Assembly (NCBI GenBank): GCA_964451255.1
Contig: CAYVHL010000002.1
Span: 248,001-312,000, forward strand
DNA from: JAHBTB01 sp964451255
Lineage (GTDB): Bacteria > Armatimonadota > Fimbriimonadia > Fimbriimonadales > Fimbriimonadaceae
Direction of reading: 5' to 3'
DNA length: 64,000 bases
Part shown: piece by piece, positions 47,175 through 56,780 of the stretch
How positions within the stretch are numbered: the stretch's first letter is position 1
How the letters are laid out: each line of letters begins with the position of its first letter
Notes under the pieces: model-generated
Seen by the model: only the letters and a program-made list of their open reading frames with translations
Database searches by the model: none
Told to the model about the DNA's origin: nothing
Made by a program: the position numbers and the translations under genes

Positions 47175-47809
47175 AGCCCGTGTCCGTCGCTTTGTTGGTA
47201 TTGGCCGCCGTCTGTGCTTTTGGCCAACAGAGCTCGGCCATGGATGAGATCGACGGCGCCTTTGCCAGCCGGATGACTCAACAGAGCGATAAGTGGTTCG
47301 AAGACGGCCACTTTCCGGTCATCCTTCAAATGCTTCGGGTCAAGCAAGAGTGGCATCCGCTGGACGAAGAGACCGCCACCGACTTGGGTTGGATGTATAA
47401 GAACGTCGAAAGGCACGACTTGGAATGGCTGACCTATATGCGTTATTCCAAACGTAACCCAACCGACAAAGACCACCTCTATCCGCTTGCGAACTTCTAT
47501 TATCTGGCGAGAAGCTACGTGAACGTTGTGGCGACTCTATCGGGTATTGAACGCCAAAACCCGCCCCCCCATCCCAACTCCTTCCGGATGCTGGCCCACT
47601 CCTATGCGAAGCTGGGCCTACATAAAGACTCTCTTCGAGTTTGGGACGCCTACATCAAGATCGCGCCAGACGACCTTCAAGCCAAGAACAACCGACAGAA
47701 AGAGGTCGACATCATGTCTGGAAAGATCAAGGCGCCCGAAACTATTCAGCCAGAGGCCAAGCAAAAATCCGGCAAGCAGACGGCGAAGCCTTCTGGCGGA
47801 AAGCGGTGA
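47171..47809 (+). CDS. Secreted TPR-like protein
   Basis: A 212-residue exported protein with a signal peptide (1-18, ending in CAFG). Helical pairs from about 35 to 180 look like TPR repeats (for example LYPLANFYYLARSYVNVVATL and FRMLAHSYAKLGLHKDSLRVW). The tail (about 185-212) is Lys/Gln/Ser-rich and disordered. TPRs mediate protein contacts, and the partner is unknown. It is translationally coupled to gatB (ATGA), which need not imply related function. Confidence 0.65.
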
Positions 47810-47903
47810 AGCTCACCTAAGCATCACTGACCGATAATCCGATCATAAACGATAGGTCAGGAGGTTCCAGGTCTCGGCCGGTTCGAGCAAGCTACGCGTC
47901 CAC

Positions 47904-48173
47904 GTGACGACTAGGGCGTCAAAGGCGCGGATCGCGACCGATGGTGCGGGCGGTTGCCGCATATGGGTCACAACACCTCCTGTCGACGGTGGAGCGAACA
48001 AGGAAGTGGTGGAACTCGTGGCTAAGAACCTCTCGGTGGCGAAATCACAAGTCACGATCATCCTCGGCCACCGTTCCAGGTCGAAGGTGCTGGGCATCGA
48101 AGGCGTCTCAGCCGAGGAACTGGATGATTGGCTCGAAAAGATTTCGGACAGAGGTGAAAATCGACCGTGCTGA
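47904..48173 (+). CDS. DUF167 (YggU-family) protein
   Basis: An 89-residue protein with the DUF167 signatures TRASKARIATDG, VTTPPVDGGANKEVVELVAKNL and GHRSRSKVLGI. The family is widespread and uncharacterised. The annotated GTG 47904 trims a few residues of the domain (LRVHV would precede it in frame), and an AGGAGG at about 47859 lies far upstream, so an unusual start codon such as GTC near 47871 cannot be excluded. Its stop lies within the overlap with the diguanylate cyclase start. Confidence 0.8.
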   Translation: MTTRASKARIATDGAGGCRIWVTTPPVDGGANKEVVELVAKNLSVAKSQVTIILGHRSRSKVLGIEGVSAEELDDWLEKISDRGENRPC

Positions 48174-49786
48174 GCGAAGTCAAAAGCCTGATTGATTCTT
48201 GGCCAGGTGCGGTGGCCCTTGTGGACAAGGGCGGCGAGGTCAAACACGCTAACAAGGCGTTTCATGATCTTTTTGAGACCGGCTTCGAGACCAACGGACT
48301 TCTGTGGGACATCGTCGGGTTGCCTGGAAACTTGGCCATCGTCCGTCGCGCCTGGGCCGGTTTGGAGTCAGGATCCGACGCCGAGCCGATTGAATGGGTG
48401 ACGGCCACGCCAAGCGGAGAGCCCTTGAGGTTGCAAGCGAAGGTGACGCCGTTCAAGGAGCTCGAGTACGCCGCCTTTTCCATCGAAGACCATTCGGTTG
48501 AGTACGAGCTGCGCCTCCAAATTGAAGAAAACTTGGCTGCTGACGAGGCGTTGATCGCTTCGTTGCCGGTCACTCTGTTGCGGCTCGACTACCAAGGATC
48601 GCTTGTTCGATCGTGCGACAACGCCGGATTCCTTGAACCGGGCGCGCCCGTTGAAGGATTCTTGTGGACTTTGGCGATGATGTCCGGGCTTGGAGAGGCG
48701 ATCTGCGACGCCATGGGTACGGCCAGGATCGAACAACGACCAGTGAGATTTCGGCACGCTTCTGACAACAGGCATGCTGATGCGGTTGTCACCCCATGTG
48801 GGATGTCGGACACGCTTGTCGTCTTGCATGACGTCACAGACACAGTGCTCCTCGACAGGGCGCAACGCGACGCTTCCGAACGGTTGCGGCTCCTTGTCGA
48901 AGGATCAGACAATGTCTTGGTCCTCTTGGACAGAGATCTCTGTGTCAGTTACGCGAGTCCGAGCTTCGTGGACGTCCTTGCGCCTGACGAGAGCTCGTCT
49001 ATCGGCCGGCGGCTCTCCGATTTCGCCTGCGACCGCATCGCCTTCGCCACGTTTGTCGGTGGCGTGTTGCATGAACCGGACGCACGCGCGAGGTCGGTCT
49101 TCCAATTTAGAAGGGGTGACGGGCAAGCTGTCGAACTGGAAGTGGACGTCCGCAACCGGTTGGAGGACCCGTTGGTCGGGGCCGTTGTGGTCAACGCCCA
49201 CGATGTCTCGCTCTTGTTATCGTTACAACGCGAACTCACCCGGCGCATGGAGGACGCCGAGCAACTCAACGTCGAACTCGCCCAACAGGCGACGACCGAC
49301 GCCATGACGGGCCTGCACAACTACTTCTCCTTTGCCGAGCACTTCCGGCAGGGAATCGCGGAGGCGAGCAGGAGCGGATCGCACCTTTCCATCATGCTGA
49401 TCGACATCGACAACTTCAAAGAGGTCAACGACACGCTTGGCCACTTGGTGGGAGATTCGGTGTTGAAGCAGGCGGCAGACAAGATCAGGTCAGTCTGTCG
49501 GAGCTCCGATGTCGTGGCGCGCTATGGGGGGGACGAGTTCGTCGTCATGCTGCCTGAAACGGACGAGGCTGGCGCGCAGACGATCGCGGAGACGATTCGC
49601 ACTACGGTCGAGGGGACTGTCGTCGGCGGTCTGGAACTCACGGTGAGCGTTGGCACGGCCACTCTGACCGGCAAGTCGGCAGACGCTTCGGAGCTTTTGA
49701 GCCGGGCCGACACGGCGCTTTACAGTAGCAAGCGGGCCGGTCGAAACCAGGTCACAGTTTCACCGGCAAACGACGAGGCCGCGTAG
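48167..49786 (+). CDS. PAS-domain diguanylate cyclase (GGDEF)
   Basis: A 539-residue cytoplasmic protein. Two or three PAS-like sensor domains fill residues 8-360 (ALVDKGGEVKHANKAFHDLF; VLLDRDLCVSYASPSFVDVL), then a linker coiled coil and a GGDEF domain (about 375-535). The active site YGGDEF is intact at 453-458, and RSSD at 445-448, five residues before it, is a classic product-inhibition I-site, so it should make c-di-GMP and be feedback-regulated. No membrane segments are seen. GTG 48167 overlaps the DUF167 end. A motility link to the cheW-HDOD-fliD locus is plausible but not shown. Confidence 0.9.
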   Translation: MLSEVKSLIDSWPGAVALVDKGGEVKHANKAFHDLFETGFETNGLLWDIVGLPGNLAIVRRAWAGLESGSDAEPIEWVTATPSGEPLRLQAKVTPFKELEYAAFSIEDHSVEYELRLQIEENLAADEALIASLPVTLLRLDYQGSLVRSCDNAGFLEPGAPVEGFLWTLAMMSGLGEAICDAMGTARIEQRPVRFRHASDNRHADAVVTPCGMSDTLVVLHDVTDTVLLDRAQRDASERLRLLVEGSDNVLVLLDRDLCVSYASPSFVDVLAPDESSSIGRRLSDFACDRIAFATFVGGVLHEPDARARSVFQFRRGDGQAVELEVDVRNRLEDPLVGAVVVNAHDVSLLLSLQRELTRRMEDAEQLNVELAQQATTDAMTGLHNYFSFAEHFRQGIAEASRSGSHLSIMLIDIDNFKEVNDTLGHLVGDSVLKQAADKIRSVCRSSDVVARYGGDEFVVMLPETDEAGAQTIAETIRTTVEGTVVGGLELTVSVGTATLTGKSADASELLSRADTALYSSKRAGRNQVTVSPANDEAA

Positions 49787-49865
49787 CCCGGCCCGGTATG
49801 CGGGTACTTGCTCTGGATCCGGGCTAGGGTCCAGGTAACTTGAATCGCCGAAGTTTCGGTGCGAT

Positions 49866-51248
49866 ATGGTCTTTCAGCGCTTCTACAACGACCGCTTGGC
49901 CCACGCAAGCTATCTTATGGGTTGTCCCGCCTCAGGAGAGGCGATCGTCGTCGATCCAAACCGGGATCTCGGCCAGTACATCGCCGCCGCGGCAAAGGGT
50001 GGCATGCGGATCGTCGCGGTCACAGAGACCCATATCCATGCCGACTTCCTCTCTGGCGCGAGGGAACTGGCGAAGGCAACGGGCGCGACCCTGTACCTTA
50101 GCGGCGAAGGCCCGGCTGACTGGCAGTACTCCTTCGCCTCCGAGGCCCAATTGGTGCACACCGGGGACAAGATCACCGCTGGTAGCGTCGAGTTGACCGT
50201 GCAACACACGCCCGGGCACACCCCCGAGCACATCTCCTTTGTCTTGCGCGATGTGGGGCGGTCGGGGCAGGTGGCGGCAGTGCTCTCAGGCGATTTTCTC
50301 TTTGTGGGCGACGTCGGCCGGCCCGACTTGTTGGAACAGGTCGCTGGGATCGGCGGCACGCAAGAGCCCGGGGCCAGGTCGCTGTTTCAGTCTTTGCAAT
50401 GGGTGAAGTCCCTGCCAGACCACGCGCTGGTGTGGCCTGCCCACGGAGCCGGGTCACCGTGCGGGAGGGCGCTTGGAGCAGTGCCTGTTTCGACGGTTGG
50501 TTACGAGAAGTCTTCCAACTGGGCGTTGCTCACGGAGAACGAGGAGGTGTTCGTCGCCGAGGTGTTGCGCGGCCAACCCGAGCCGCCTGCGTACTATGCC
50601 CAGATGAAGTCGCGGAACAAGGCCGGCCCGGCGCCCGTATCGTCGCGTCCGTCCCTTGTACGGTCCGGAGACCCCGCCCGGTTCATGGCCAAAGACGCAT
50701 TGGTGGTCGACGTGCGGCCAAGCCCTGAGTACTTAGAGTCGCACATCTACCGGTCGATCCATGCGCCGCTGGACAAGCTGTTCACGATCAATTGCGGCTG
50801 GTTCGTGCCCTTTGACACCGAGGTCTTGCTTGTCGCCGCCGACGAACAGTCGGCCCATGTTGCCGCCCAGGAAATGTCGCTGGTCGGACTGGACAGGGCC
50901 GTGGCTTGGGCGGGGCCGGAGATTGTTCGCGCGGTCCGGGCAGCCGGTGGCCAAGTCCGATCCATCCCGAGTGTGGCCGCGGCAGATTTGCCCACGGGGC
51001 TCGTAGCACTGGACGTGCGCGGCGCAAGCGAGCATGAGAGCGATCCTTCGGGCAGTCCGCTCACCATTCCATACGGATTCCTGCCCCGGCGTCTCAGCCA
51101 ATTGGATCCGTCCGTCGCCTATGCCGTCCATTGTCAGGGAGGCTCGCGGTCTCCGGTGGCGGTAAGCATCCTCGAACGGCTTGGCGTCGAGCGGCTTGTC
51201 GAAGTCAAGGACGGTTGGATGGGAATGAAAGCCCTCCAAAACAAGTAG
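49866..51248 (+). CDS. MBL-fold hydrolase fused to two rhodanese domains
   Basis: A 460-residue protein. The N-terminal metallo-beta-lactamase domain (1-250) has HIHADF (His56, His58, Asp60) and HTPGHTPEH, as in persulfide-dioxygenase-like (ETHE1/BlsA-type) enzymes. Two rhodanese domains follow. In the first (about 265-355) the catalytic Cys position appears to be lost. The second has HCQGGSRS with Cys423, so it should be active. The family is linked to sulfide/persulfide oxidation or sulfur transfer. It stands alone, convergent with the GH172 gene by 2 nt. Confidence 0.9.
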   Translation: MVFQRFYNDRLAHASYLMGCPASGEAIVVDPNRDLGQYIAAAAKGGMRIVAVTETHIHADFLSGARELAKATGATLYLSGEGPADWQYSFASEAQLVHTGDKITAGSVELTVQHTPGHTPEHISFVLRDVGRSGQVAAVLSGDFLFVGDVGRPDLLEQVAGIGGTQEPGARSLFQSLQWVKSLPDHALVWPAHGAGSPCGRALGAVPVSTVGYEKSSNWALLTENEEVFVAEVLRGQPEPPAYYAQMKSRNKAGPAPVSSRPSLVRSGDPARFMAKDALVVDVRPSPEYLESHIYRSIHAPLDKLFTINCGWFVPFDTEVLLVAADEQSAHVAAQEMSLVGLDRAVAWAGPEIVRAVRAAGGQVRSIPSVAAADLPTGLVALDVRGASEHESDPSGSPLTIPYGFLPRRLSQLDPSVAYAVHCQGGSRSPVAVSILERLGVERLVEVKDGWMGMKALQNK

Positions 51249-51250
51249 GT

Positions 51251-52846
51251 CTATCCGTACAGTTTAGGGTTCTTCTTCCAGTCGTCGTCTTTGTCCCAAC
51301 CCATCTGCTTGACCCTTGGCCTTCGCTCCCGAAGACGGACGGATTCAATGCCTAGGTAGTAGCCGTCTGACAGCTTGTTTTTGCCCACACATTGAAGCCT
51401 GAGGACATGCTTGCCTGGATCGGGCCAGAAATCAAGCAGGTGCGCCTCATGGCCCTCTACGTCCTTGGCATAAAGGTCTATCGGCCCCTGAAGCTTCACG
51501 CCGTCCAGATACGCTTGGTAGATGCCAAAATCATAGGATTTGGTGACACAGAGCAAGAGTCGGAGCGGCTCTTTTTCTTTGATTTCAAAAGGTATCTCGA
51601 CCCATGCGTCGTCCGTTGACTTAGGCATATATAGTAGTTGTGGGTTGTCATAGACGTCCAGCCGTTGCGACACGACGTCGCCTGCACCGTGGGTGTTGTG
51701 CTCGGCGGCGGCCACCACGACCCTTTCAAGGCTGGGGAGTTTGCGGTCTGCACCAGACGGGGCCCTGGCGGTGAACGTCGGCTTGCCGGTCTGATACCAG
51801 AAGGCGACGCTCGAATAGTCGTCCTCCCGCTCGTTCCAACTCATGCTCTGGTGGTCTTTGTTCTCGTCCGGAGATATCCAGCCCCAATGTTCGAACGTCA
51901 CCTTGATGCCGTTCTCAAAGACAATGGGGTCGTTGATGTGCCAACGATAGGCGCTTGTCTTGCCGCCTACGATGCCCCATTGGTCAAAGTACGGCACACC
52001 AAAGTACTCGGTTGACGTGGTCTTCAACACCCAAGCGCTGAGGAAGTAGTCCTCGGTTCCGGTTCCCCATATCGAGGCGTCCTTCTCTCCGTCGATATAG
52101 ATCTTCTCGTCGCCTTCCCCAAACCAGGATGGGGAGCGCGACCGGACCGCCAAGACGGTCCCCACGTAGTGCCCTTTGCCTTTTGTGTCGAGGACGACAT
52201 AGTCTTTGCCGTGCTGCACAGGGTACTCCTGACGGTACTGGGCATAGAAGTAGGGCGTGTCTTGGGGGATCGATTTCTTCTCGACCCAATCGACGTTGTA
52301 GTAAAGAAGGTTGATGTTTTTCGTGCCTTGGTTGACGATCTCGATCTTGCAGGACTTGCGGAACGGCATTTGCCAGAAACAGTTGTAGGAGTCGGCGTCT
52401 TCGACGATGACGGGGAGGGACTTCACTTCGCGGCGGATACCAAAGCAGTTCGCAAAGAAGTCTCCCAGAGGTGCCTCCACCGCCGGTCGTGGGTCCCCGT
52501 CGTAGTAGATGCGCAGCAACATGTCTTGATGGTCTGCCGAACCCTGGGGCGCCCAGTCCTGCGGCCCTGGCCCGAGAAACGTGAACCATATATGGGTCAC
52601 GACCCCCGGCCCCTTCACGTCCATGACCACATGCGTCGCGCCTGGAGCCACCCGGTAGTTGTCGGCGTTGCTGTGCTCCAACAGGTCGCCGACCGGCTTG
52701 CCGAAGGGGTCGCGCTTGCCGTCCGGGCCGACTCGGTTAGTGGAGGATACGCGATGGCTACGGCCGTCGATTCTCTGGGCAAGACCGGCTAACGGGCCCT
52801 GCTGGGGCATGGCCGCCAACGTCGCGAGCAGGAGGGCGGATGTCAT
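51251..52846 (-). CDS. GH172 (DUF2961) glycoside hydrolase, secreted
   Basis: A 531-residue protein with a short signal (MTSALLLATLAAMPQQ). It matches the DUF2961 family, now GH172: HIWFTF, the core WFGEGDEKIYIDGE (about 241-254), then WGTGTEDYF (260-268, with the TED acidic pair), and a second jelly-roll domain at about 400-520. Known GH172 enzymes act on alpha-D-arabinofuranosides or on difructose anhydrides. The catalytic Glu residues cannot be fixed without alignment. It lies head-to-head with araA-araB-araD, 148 nt away. A longer frame reaches 53062 but overlaps araA; ATG 52846 gives a signal peptide. Confidence 0.85.
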   Translation of the reverse strand: MTSALLLATLAAMPQQGPLAGLAQRIDGRSHRVSSTNRVGPDGKRDPFGKPVGDLLEHSNADNYRVAPGATHVVMDVKGPGVVTHIWFTFLGPGPQDWAPQGSADHQDMLLRIYYDGDPRPAVEAPLGDFFANCFGIRREVKSLPVIVEDADSYNCFWQMPFRKSCKIEIVNQGTKNINLLYYNVDWVEKKSIPQDTPYFYAQYRQEYPVQHGKDYVVLDTKGKGHYVGTVLAVRSRSPSWFGEGDEKIYIDGEKDASIWGTGTEDYFLSAWVLKTTSTEYFGVPYFDQWGIVGGKTSAYRWHINDPIVFENGIKVTFEHWGWISPDENKDHQSMSWNEREDDYSSVAFWYQTGKPTFTARAPSGADRKLPSLERVVVAAAEHNTHGAGDVVSQRLDVYDNPQLLYMPKSTDDAWVEIPFEIKEKEPLRLLLCVTKSYDFGIYQAYLDGVKLQGPIDLYAKDVEGHEAHLLDFWPDPGKHVLRLQCVGKNKLSDGYYLGIESVRLRERRPRVKQMGWDKDDDWKKNPKLYG

Positions 52847-52979
52847 GGCGGGAAGTAAACCAGAAGGCGTCGGGGTTGGTCTACTGCCCCGTAGGAGGGC
52901 GCTTCTATCCGGATGCACGTTGAGAGAGTTGCGGTTGCGTAGGCCAGCGGCCAAGGTGTAGAGGGTCACCAGGGCCGGA

Positions 52980-52985
52980 TAGAAT
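52980..52985 (+). promoter_or_regulatory. araA -10-like box
   Basis: TAGAAT ends 8 nt before the ATG at 52994, with no Shine-Dalgarno between. No AraR/AraC operator is obvious, and no ara regulator gene is adjacent. Confidence 0.5.
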
Positions 52986-52993
52986 GTCGTGGC

Positions 52994-54475
52994 ATGTCGA
53001 GGCCCGCCCTTTGGTTTGTGACCGGGAGCCAGCACCTCTACGGCCCTGAAACCCTGAGGCAAGTGGCGGAGAACGCTGCCACGATCGCCTCGGCGTTAGA
53101 CACGTCGTCGGCGGTCCCCGTGGAAGTGGTCGCCCAGGCGACTGTGACTGACCCTGACCAAGCAAGGTCGGTCGTGCTACGGGCTAACTCGGATCCTTCG
53201 TGCGTCGGCATCGTCCTCTGGATGCACACCTTTTCGCCGGCGAAGATGTGGATCGGGGGTCTGACGCAACTCGCCAAGCCCGCGTTGCACTTCCACACTC
53301 AGTTCAACGAGCGTCTTCCATGGTCGACGATCGACATGGATTTCATGAACCTGAACCAGGCGGCCCACGGAGACCGGGAGGCAGGACACCTGCACACGCG
53401 AATCGGCCTTCGTCGCAAAGTCGTCGCCGGCCATTGGAGCCATGCTGCCGTTCAACAAAGAATCGGATCGTGGGCACGGGTCGCGTTGGCGTGGGCGGAT
53501 TGGCAAGGGGCGAAGTTCGCCCGGTTCGGCGACAACATGCGGTCGGTCTCTGTCACGGAGGGTGACAAAGTTTCAGCCGAGGCGACCTTTGGGTTCAACG
53601 TCAACGGCTTCGGGGTGGGCGACTTGGTCGAAGTGGTGGAGGGCGCATCCGACGCCGAAGTCGATGTGCTCCTTGAGGAACTCGACATACGCTACGACAT
53701 CGCCGCCCAGCTTCGCAAGGGTGGCCCATACGAGGGGGCCTTGCGCTATGCAGCTCGCCAAGAGGTCGGCATCAAGAGGTTCCTTGATGACGGCGGGTTC
53801 AAAGGCTTCACGACGACGTTTGAAGACCTTCATGGGCTGGACCAACTGCCAGGTCTGGCCTGTCAGCGGCTCATGGCCCAGGGCTATGGGTTTGGCGCCG
53901 AAGGTGACTGGAAGACCGCCGCCCTCCTGCGAGCGTTCAAGAAGATGGAGGCAGGCAAGGAGCCCGGCACCAGTTTCATGGAGGACTACACGTATGATCT
54001 TGGTGAAGGACAGGAGACCGTCCTCGGCGCCCACATGCTGGAGATCTGCCCGTCCATCGCCCGGGACCGCCCTCGGATAGAGGCGCACCCGCTGGGAATC
54101 GGCGGCAAGTCCGATCCGGTGAGGCTAATCTTCGACGCGCGGCCCGGCCCGGCGACAAACACCACGCTTGTGGACCTTGGACATCGGTTTCGGTTCATCG
54201 TCAGTGAAGTGGACGCCGTCGATGTGCCGGAGATGTCGAAGCTACCGGTCGCACGGGCCTTATGGAAGGTCCGGCCGAACTTTGCCGACGGGGTGACGGC
54301 CTGGATCTATGGCGGAGGAGCCCACCATACGGTCTACAGTTACAACGTGACGAGTGAACAAGTCCGTGACTTCGCCGAGATCGCCGGCGTCGAGTGTCTG
54401 GTGATCGACGGCAACACGAAGGTCGACTCTTTCCGCGACGCCATCCGATGGAACGAGGCGGCGTACCGTGGCTGA
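52994..54475 (+). CDS. araA: L-Arabinose isomerase
   Basis: A 493-residue enzyme that converts L-arabinose to L-ribulose. WFVTGSQHLYGPETL is the N-terminal signature; WMHTFSPAKMWIGGL, FHTQFNERLPWSTIDMDFMN, the metal-site TFGFNVN and MEDYTYDLGEGQETVLGAHMLE are all present, including the Glu and His ligands. Length is standard. It begins a three-gene unit: its TGA lies inside the araB start with an 8-nt overlap (GTGGCTGA). A leaderless-type -10 box precedes it. Confidence 0.97.
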   Translation: MSRPALWFVTGSQHLYGPETLRQVAENAATIASALDTSSAVPVEVVAQATVTDPDQARSVVLRANSDPSCVGIVLWMHTFSPAKMWIGGLTQLAKPALHFHTQFNERLPWSTIDMDFMNLNQAAHGDREAGHLHTRIGLRRKVVAGHWSHAAVQQRIGSWARVALAWADWQGAKFARFGDNMRSVSVTEGDKVSAEATFGFNVNGFGVGDLVEVVEGASDAEVDVLLEELDIRYDIAAQLRKGGPYEGALRYAARQEVGIKRFLDDGGFKGFTTTFEDLHGLDQLPGLACQRLMAQGYGFGAEGDWKTAALLRAFKKMEAGKEPGTSFMEDYTYDLGEGQETVLGAHMLEICPSIARDRPRIEAHPLGIGGKSDPVRLIFDARPGPATNTTLVDLGHRFRFIVSEVDAVDVPEMSKLPVARALWKVRPNFADGVTAWIYGGGAHHTVYSYNVTSEQVRDFAEIAGVECLVIDGNTKVDSFRDAIRWNEAAYRG

Positions 54476-56111
54476 CCGTCCGTTGGCCCTGGGTCTTGAC
54501 TACGGGACGAACAGCGTCCGTGGCCTCTTGGTCGCGTGTGAGACCGGAGAAGAGGTGGCCAGCCACGTCTATCCCTATCCTTCCGGTGAGGATGGCGTCT
54601 ACATTGACGACGGCCAACCGCACCTCGCGCGTCAGAACCCGGCCGACTACCTTCTTGGCGTCGACCAGCTGCTCAAGCACTTGGGGCAGAGGGTCGACCT
54701 GAGCGAGGTCGTCGGCATCGGGATCGACACCACCGGTTCCAGTCCGATGCCGGTCACGGCGGACAACGCGGCGCTGTCCGGTGACCCACCTTTTCAAGGC
54801 GACTTGGCCGCCCAAGTCTGGCTTTGGAAAGACCATACGTCGCATGAGGAGGCGGCGGAGATCACCAGGAAAGCGGCGGAGCAGGGCCGACCCTATCTCG
54901 CCAAGTGCGGCGGAACGTACAGTAGCGAGTGGTTCTGGAGCAAGCTGCTCCATTGCTTGCGGACTGCCCCCCACGTGGTCGAGGCGGCGGCTAGTTGGGT
55001 CGAAGTCTGTGATTGGATACCCGCCCAGCTCTGCGGGATCACCGACCCGAAAGAGGTCAAACGCAGCCGGTGCGCCGCCGGACACAAGGCGATGTTCGAG
55101 GAAGAATGGGGCGGCCTCCCCTCCAAGGAGTTCCTGTCGACCCTCGATCCACGGCTGGCCGACTTCCGGGACAAGCTTTATTTCGAAGTCTACGAAAGCG
55201 ACCAGGTCGCGGGCCGTCTCAGTCCGGAGTGGGCACGCCGAACCGGCCTCTCAGAAGGCATCCCCGTGGCGGTCGGTGCGTTCGACGCCCATTTCGGCGC
55301 GGTCGCCAGCGGCGCCAGGCAGGGCGTCCTCGTCAAGATCATGGGCACGAGCACGTGCGACGTCATGGTCCATCCGATGGGCCAGCCGGTCGCCGACGTG
55401 CCAGGAATGTGCGGCATCGTGCGAGGGTCGGTCCTGCCCGGCTACTACGGGCTCGAAGCGGGGCAGTCGGCGGTGGGCGACATCTTCAACTGGGTGTCTA
55501 GGCTGACAGGAAAGTCCCATGCCGAACTCGGGGAGGAGGCGGCCGCGCTTAAACCTGGTGAGAGCGGCCTCCTCGCCCTCGATTGGCACAACGGAAACCG
55601 CACGGTGCTGGTGGATCCGTTGCTGAGCGGCTTGGTCGTCGGTTTGACGCTCCGCTCGTCGCCGGGGGACCTCTTCCGGGCGTGCGTCGAGGCGACTGCC
55701 TTCGGCGCCCTTCGCATCATCGACCGGATGGAAGAGTACGGCGTAAAGGTCGACAAGGTTGTGGCTTGTGGCGGAATCGCGGACAAGAGCCCGATGACGA
55801 TGCAGATCTATGCGGACGTGCTCGGCAGGCCGGTCTCCCTCGCAAAGTCCGATCAAACCTGCGCCTTGGGCTCGGCGATCTTCGGCGCGGTGGTCGCCGG
55901 GGTGTTCCCCGACGCACTTTCCGCGCAACGGGTGATGGGCGGCACCAAAGACGTCGTCTACAGCCCTGAGCCCGCCAGTTCCGCAGTTTACAGAGACCTC
56001 TACAAGCTCTACCTTGACCTCCATGACTCCTTCGGCGTGCCAGGCGGTGGACACGACCTGGCCAAGCTGATGAAGAGGTTGTTCGAGATCAGGGAGCAGG
56101 CAGTTGGCTGA
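54468..56111 (+). CDS. araB: Ribulokinase
   Basis: A 547-residue FGGY-family kinase that phosphorylates L-ribulose. ALGLDYGTNSVRGLLV is the phosphate 1 loop, GIGIDTTGSSP follows, TSWSKLL-like SSEWFWSKLLH lies mid-chain, and the FGGY ATP-site region is FGALRIIDRMEEYGVKVDKVVACGGIADKSP. Length agrees with AraB. The GTG at 54468 overlaps araA; its own stop overlaps the araD TTG by 8 nt. Confidence 0.97.
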   Translation: MADRPLALGLDYGTNSVRGLLVACETGEEVASHVYPYPSGEDGVYIDDGQPHLARQNPADYLLGVDQLLKHLGQRVDLSEVVGIGIDTTGSSPMPVTADNAALSGDPPFQGDLAAQVWLWKDHTSHEEAAEITRKAAEQGRPYLAKCGGTYSSEWFWSKLLHCLRTAPHVVEAAASWVEVCDWIPAQLCGITDPKEVKRSRCAAGHKAMFEEEWGGLPSKEFLSTLDPRLADFRDKLYFEVYESDQVAGRLSPEWARRTGLSEGIPVAVGAFDAHFGAVASGARQGVLVKIMGTSTCDVMVHPMGQPVADVPGMCGIVRGSVLPGYYGLEAGQSAVGDIFNWVSRLTGKSHAELGEEAAALKPGESGLLALDWHNGNRTVLVDPLLSGLVVGLTLRSSPGDLFRACVEATAFGALRIIDRMEEYGVKVDKVVACGGIADKSPMTMQIYADVLGRPVSLAKSDQTCALGSAIFGAVVAGVFPDALSAQRVMGGTKDVVYSPEPASSAVYRDLYKLYLDLHDSFGVPGGGHDLAKLMKRLFEIREQAVG

Positions 56112-56766
56112 TCACCAGGAGTTGCGCGAGGCGGTTGCGGCCGCCAACCGCGCTCTGCCTGGGGCTGGGCTCGTCACGATGCACAGCGGCAACGCCAGCG
56201 GTTACCTACCGGAAGACGACGTACTCTATATCAAGCCCAGCGGAATGGACTACGATCTGGTCAGTCCGGACACCGTGGTTCCGGTGCGCGTCTCCACCGG
56301 CGAGGTTCTGGAGGCTCGGATCCGGCCCAGCGTCGACCTGCCCCACCACCTCTTCCTATACCGCAACGTCCCCGGCATCCGGGGTGTGGTGCACACGCAC
56401 AGCAACTATGCGACGGCTTTTGCCGCCGTCGGGAAGCCCGTGCCGCTCTGTCTGACAGCCATCGCCGACGAGTTCGGAGCCGAAATCCCTTGCACGCCCT
56501 ATGTCGACAACGAGGGCGACCACATCGGCAAGGCGATCCTGAAGCACCGCAACCGCGCCCCCGCCGTGCTACTGGGCAACCACGGGGTTATTGCCTGGGG
56601 CGACTCGCCGAAAGCGGCGGTGAAAGCGGCCATCATGACCGAGGACGTGGCCAAGACAGTCTGGCTCGCCCTGCAGATCGGCGAGCCGAAAGCCATCCCT
56701 CCTGAGGAGGCCGAGAAGTGGTACGGCCGTTACCATAACCGGTACGGTCAATCCGGGCTCGATTGA
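56104..56766 (+). CDS. araD: L-Ribulose-5-phosphate 4-epimerase
   Basis: A 220-residue class II aldolase-fold epimerase that makes D-xylulose 5-phosphate, completing arabinose entry to the pentose-phosphate pathway. HSGNASGYL and KPSGMDYD bind phosphate, the zinc ligands are in HTHSNYA (two His) and the later GNHG His, and the acidic Glu-containing DEFGAEIPCTPY is in place. Length is slightly short of the E. coli protein. It starts with TTG 56104 inside the araB end (TTGGCTGA). Confidence 0.95.
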   Translation: MADHQELREAVAAANRALPGAGLVTMHSGNASGYLPEDDVLYIKPSGMDYDLVSPDTVVPVRVSTGEVLEARIRPSVDLPHHLFLYRNVPGIRGVVHTHSNYATAFAAVGKPVPLCLTAIADEFGAEIPCTPYVDNEGDHIGKAILKHRNRAPAVLLGNHGVIAWGDSPKAAVKAAIMTEDVAKTVWLALQIGEPKAIPPEEAEKWYGRYHNRYGQSGLD

Positions 56767-56780
56767 CGCCGGACCGGCTG

